NCBI GenBank assembly: GCA_045637645.1
Contig: JAZTZV010000003.1
Location: 1-6,333 of the forward strand
Direction of reading: 5' to 3'
DNA length: 6,333 bases
Source of the DNA: RGIG1959 sp045637645
GTDB taxonomy: Bacteria; Bacillota; Clostridia; Oscillospirales; Acutalibacteraceae
The notes under the pieces are model-generated. The model saw only the letters and a program-made list of their open reading frames with translations, was not told the origin of the DNA and did not search any database. This document shows, piece after piece, positions 6,283 to 6,333 of the stretch; position 1 is the stretch's first letter, and each line of letters opens with the position of its first letter. The position numbers were made by a program, and so were the translations under genes.

Positions 6283-6333
6283 CCCCTTGCCTCCCCCTCT
6301 TGGGGAGGTGTCTCGGCGAAGCCGTGACGGAGA
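6283..6333 (-). repeat. Double-hairpin dispersed repeat with AGGCAAG core, copy 3
   Basis: CCTCCCC (6290-6296) pairs with GGGGAGG (6302-6308), followed by CGGC (6314-6317) pairing with GCCG (6321-6324), then CGGAGA at the window end. It shares the 10-mer CCCCTTGCCT (6283-6292) with 3867-3876 and has the same two-hairpin layout. It lies immediately upstream of serS and may run past the window edge. Confidence 0.65.

Noticed and set aside
4915..6327. A 470-residue open frame antisense to serS
   Set aside because: It lies almost wholly opposite an intact, motif-complete serS, has His/Arg/Leu-rich composition typical of the reverse complement of a GC-biased gene, and continues into the repeat at 6283-6333. 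It has no recognisable domain.
6247..6333. A T-box riboswitch upstream of serS
   Set aside because: No T-box sequence (AGGGTGGNACCGCG-like) or long stem I is visible in the 87 bases available; the space is filled by a dispersed hairpin repeat.

Overview
The window looks like a chromosomal segment from a moderately GC-rich Firmicute, most likely a clostridial (Oscillospirales-type) gut or rumen bacterium. Two things suggest this: the ABC exporter pair has the motif pattern of Firmicutes heterodimeric exporters, and the gaps between genes carry short hairpin-rich repeats that I recall from such genomes. This is inference from motifs and memory, not from a database search.

Layout. Positions 1-155 hold repeats and hairpins, then a clear Shine-Dalgarno. 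Positions 156-3778 (+ strand) are a two-gene operon for a heterodimeric ABC exporter; the genes overlap by one base and both subunits have a transmembrane domain followed by an ATPase domain. The operon ends in a perfect 18-bp terminator hairpin at 3777-3816. Positions about 3817-4190 hold no credible gene, only a mosaic of inverted repeats. Positions 4232-6246 (- strand) are a second operon, converging on the first: serS (seryl-tRNA synthetase) is transcribed first and an acyl-ACP thioesterase gene follows with an ATGA overlap. That operon ends in a terminator at 4191-4228. Positions 6247-6333 hold the serS leader and another hairpin repeat.

How the genes work together. The two ABC subunits should form one membrane exporter with one normal and one degenerate ATP site. 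All the substitutions I can see (Walker A Gly to Ala, catalytic Glu to Asp, switch His to Gln, and LSQGQ in place of LSGGQ) fall on the same composite site. SerS charges tRNA-Ser. The thioesterase releases free fatty acids from acyl-ACP. Their tight coupling has no obvious biochemical reason and may only be shared housekeeping expression.

I see no CRISPR array, RNA gene, insertion sequence with a transposase, or clearly new multi-gene system. The least explained material is the repeat mosaic between the operons and the 27-base direct repeat that brackets the exporter operon.
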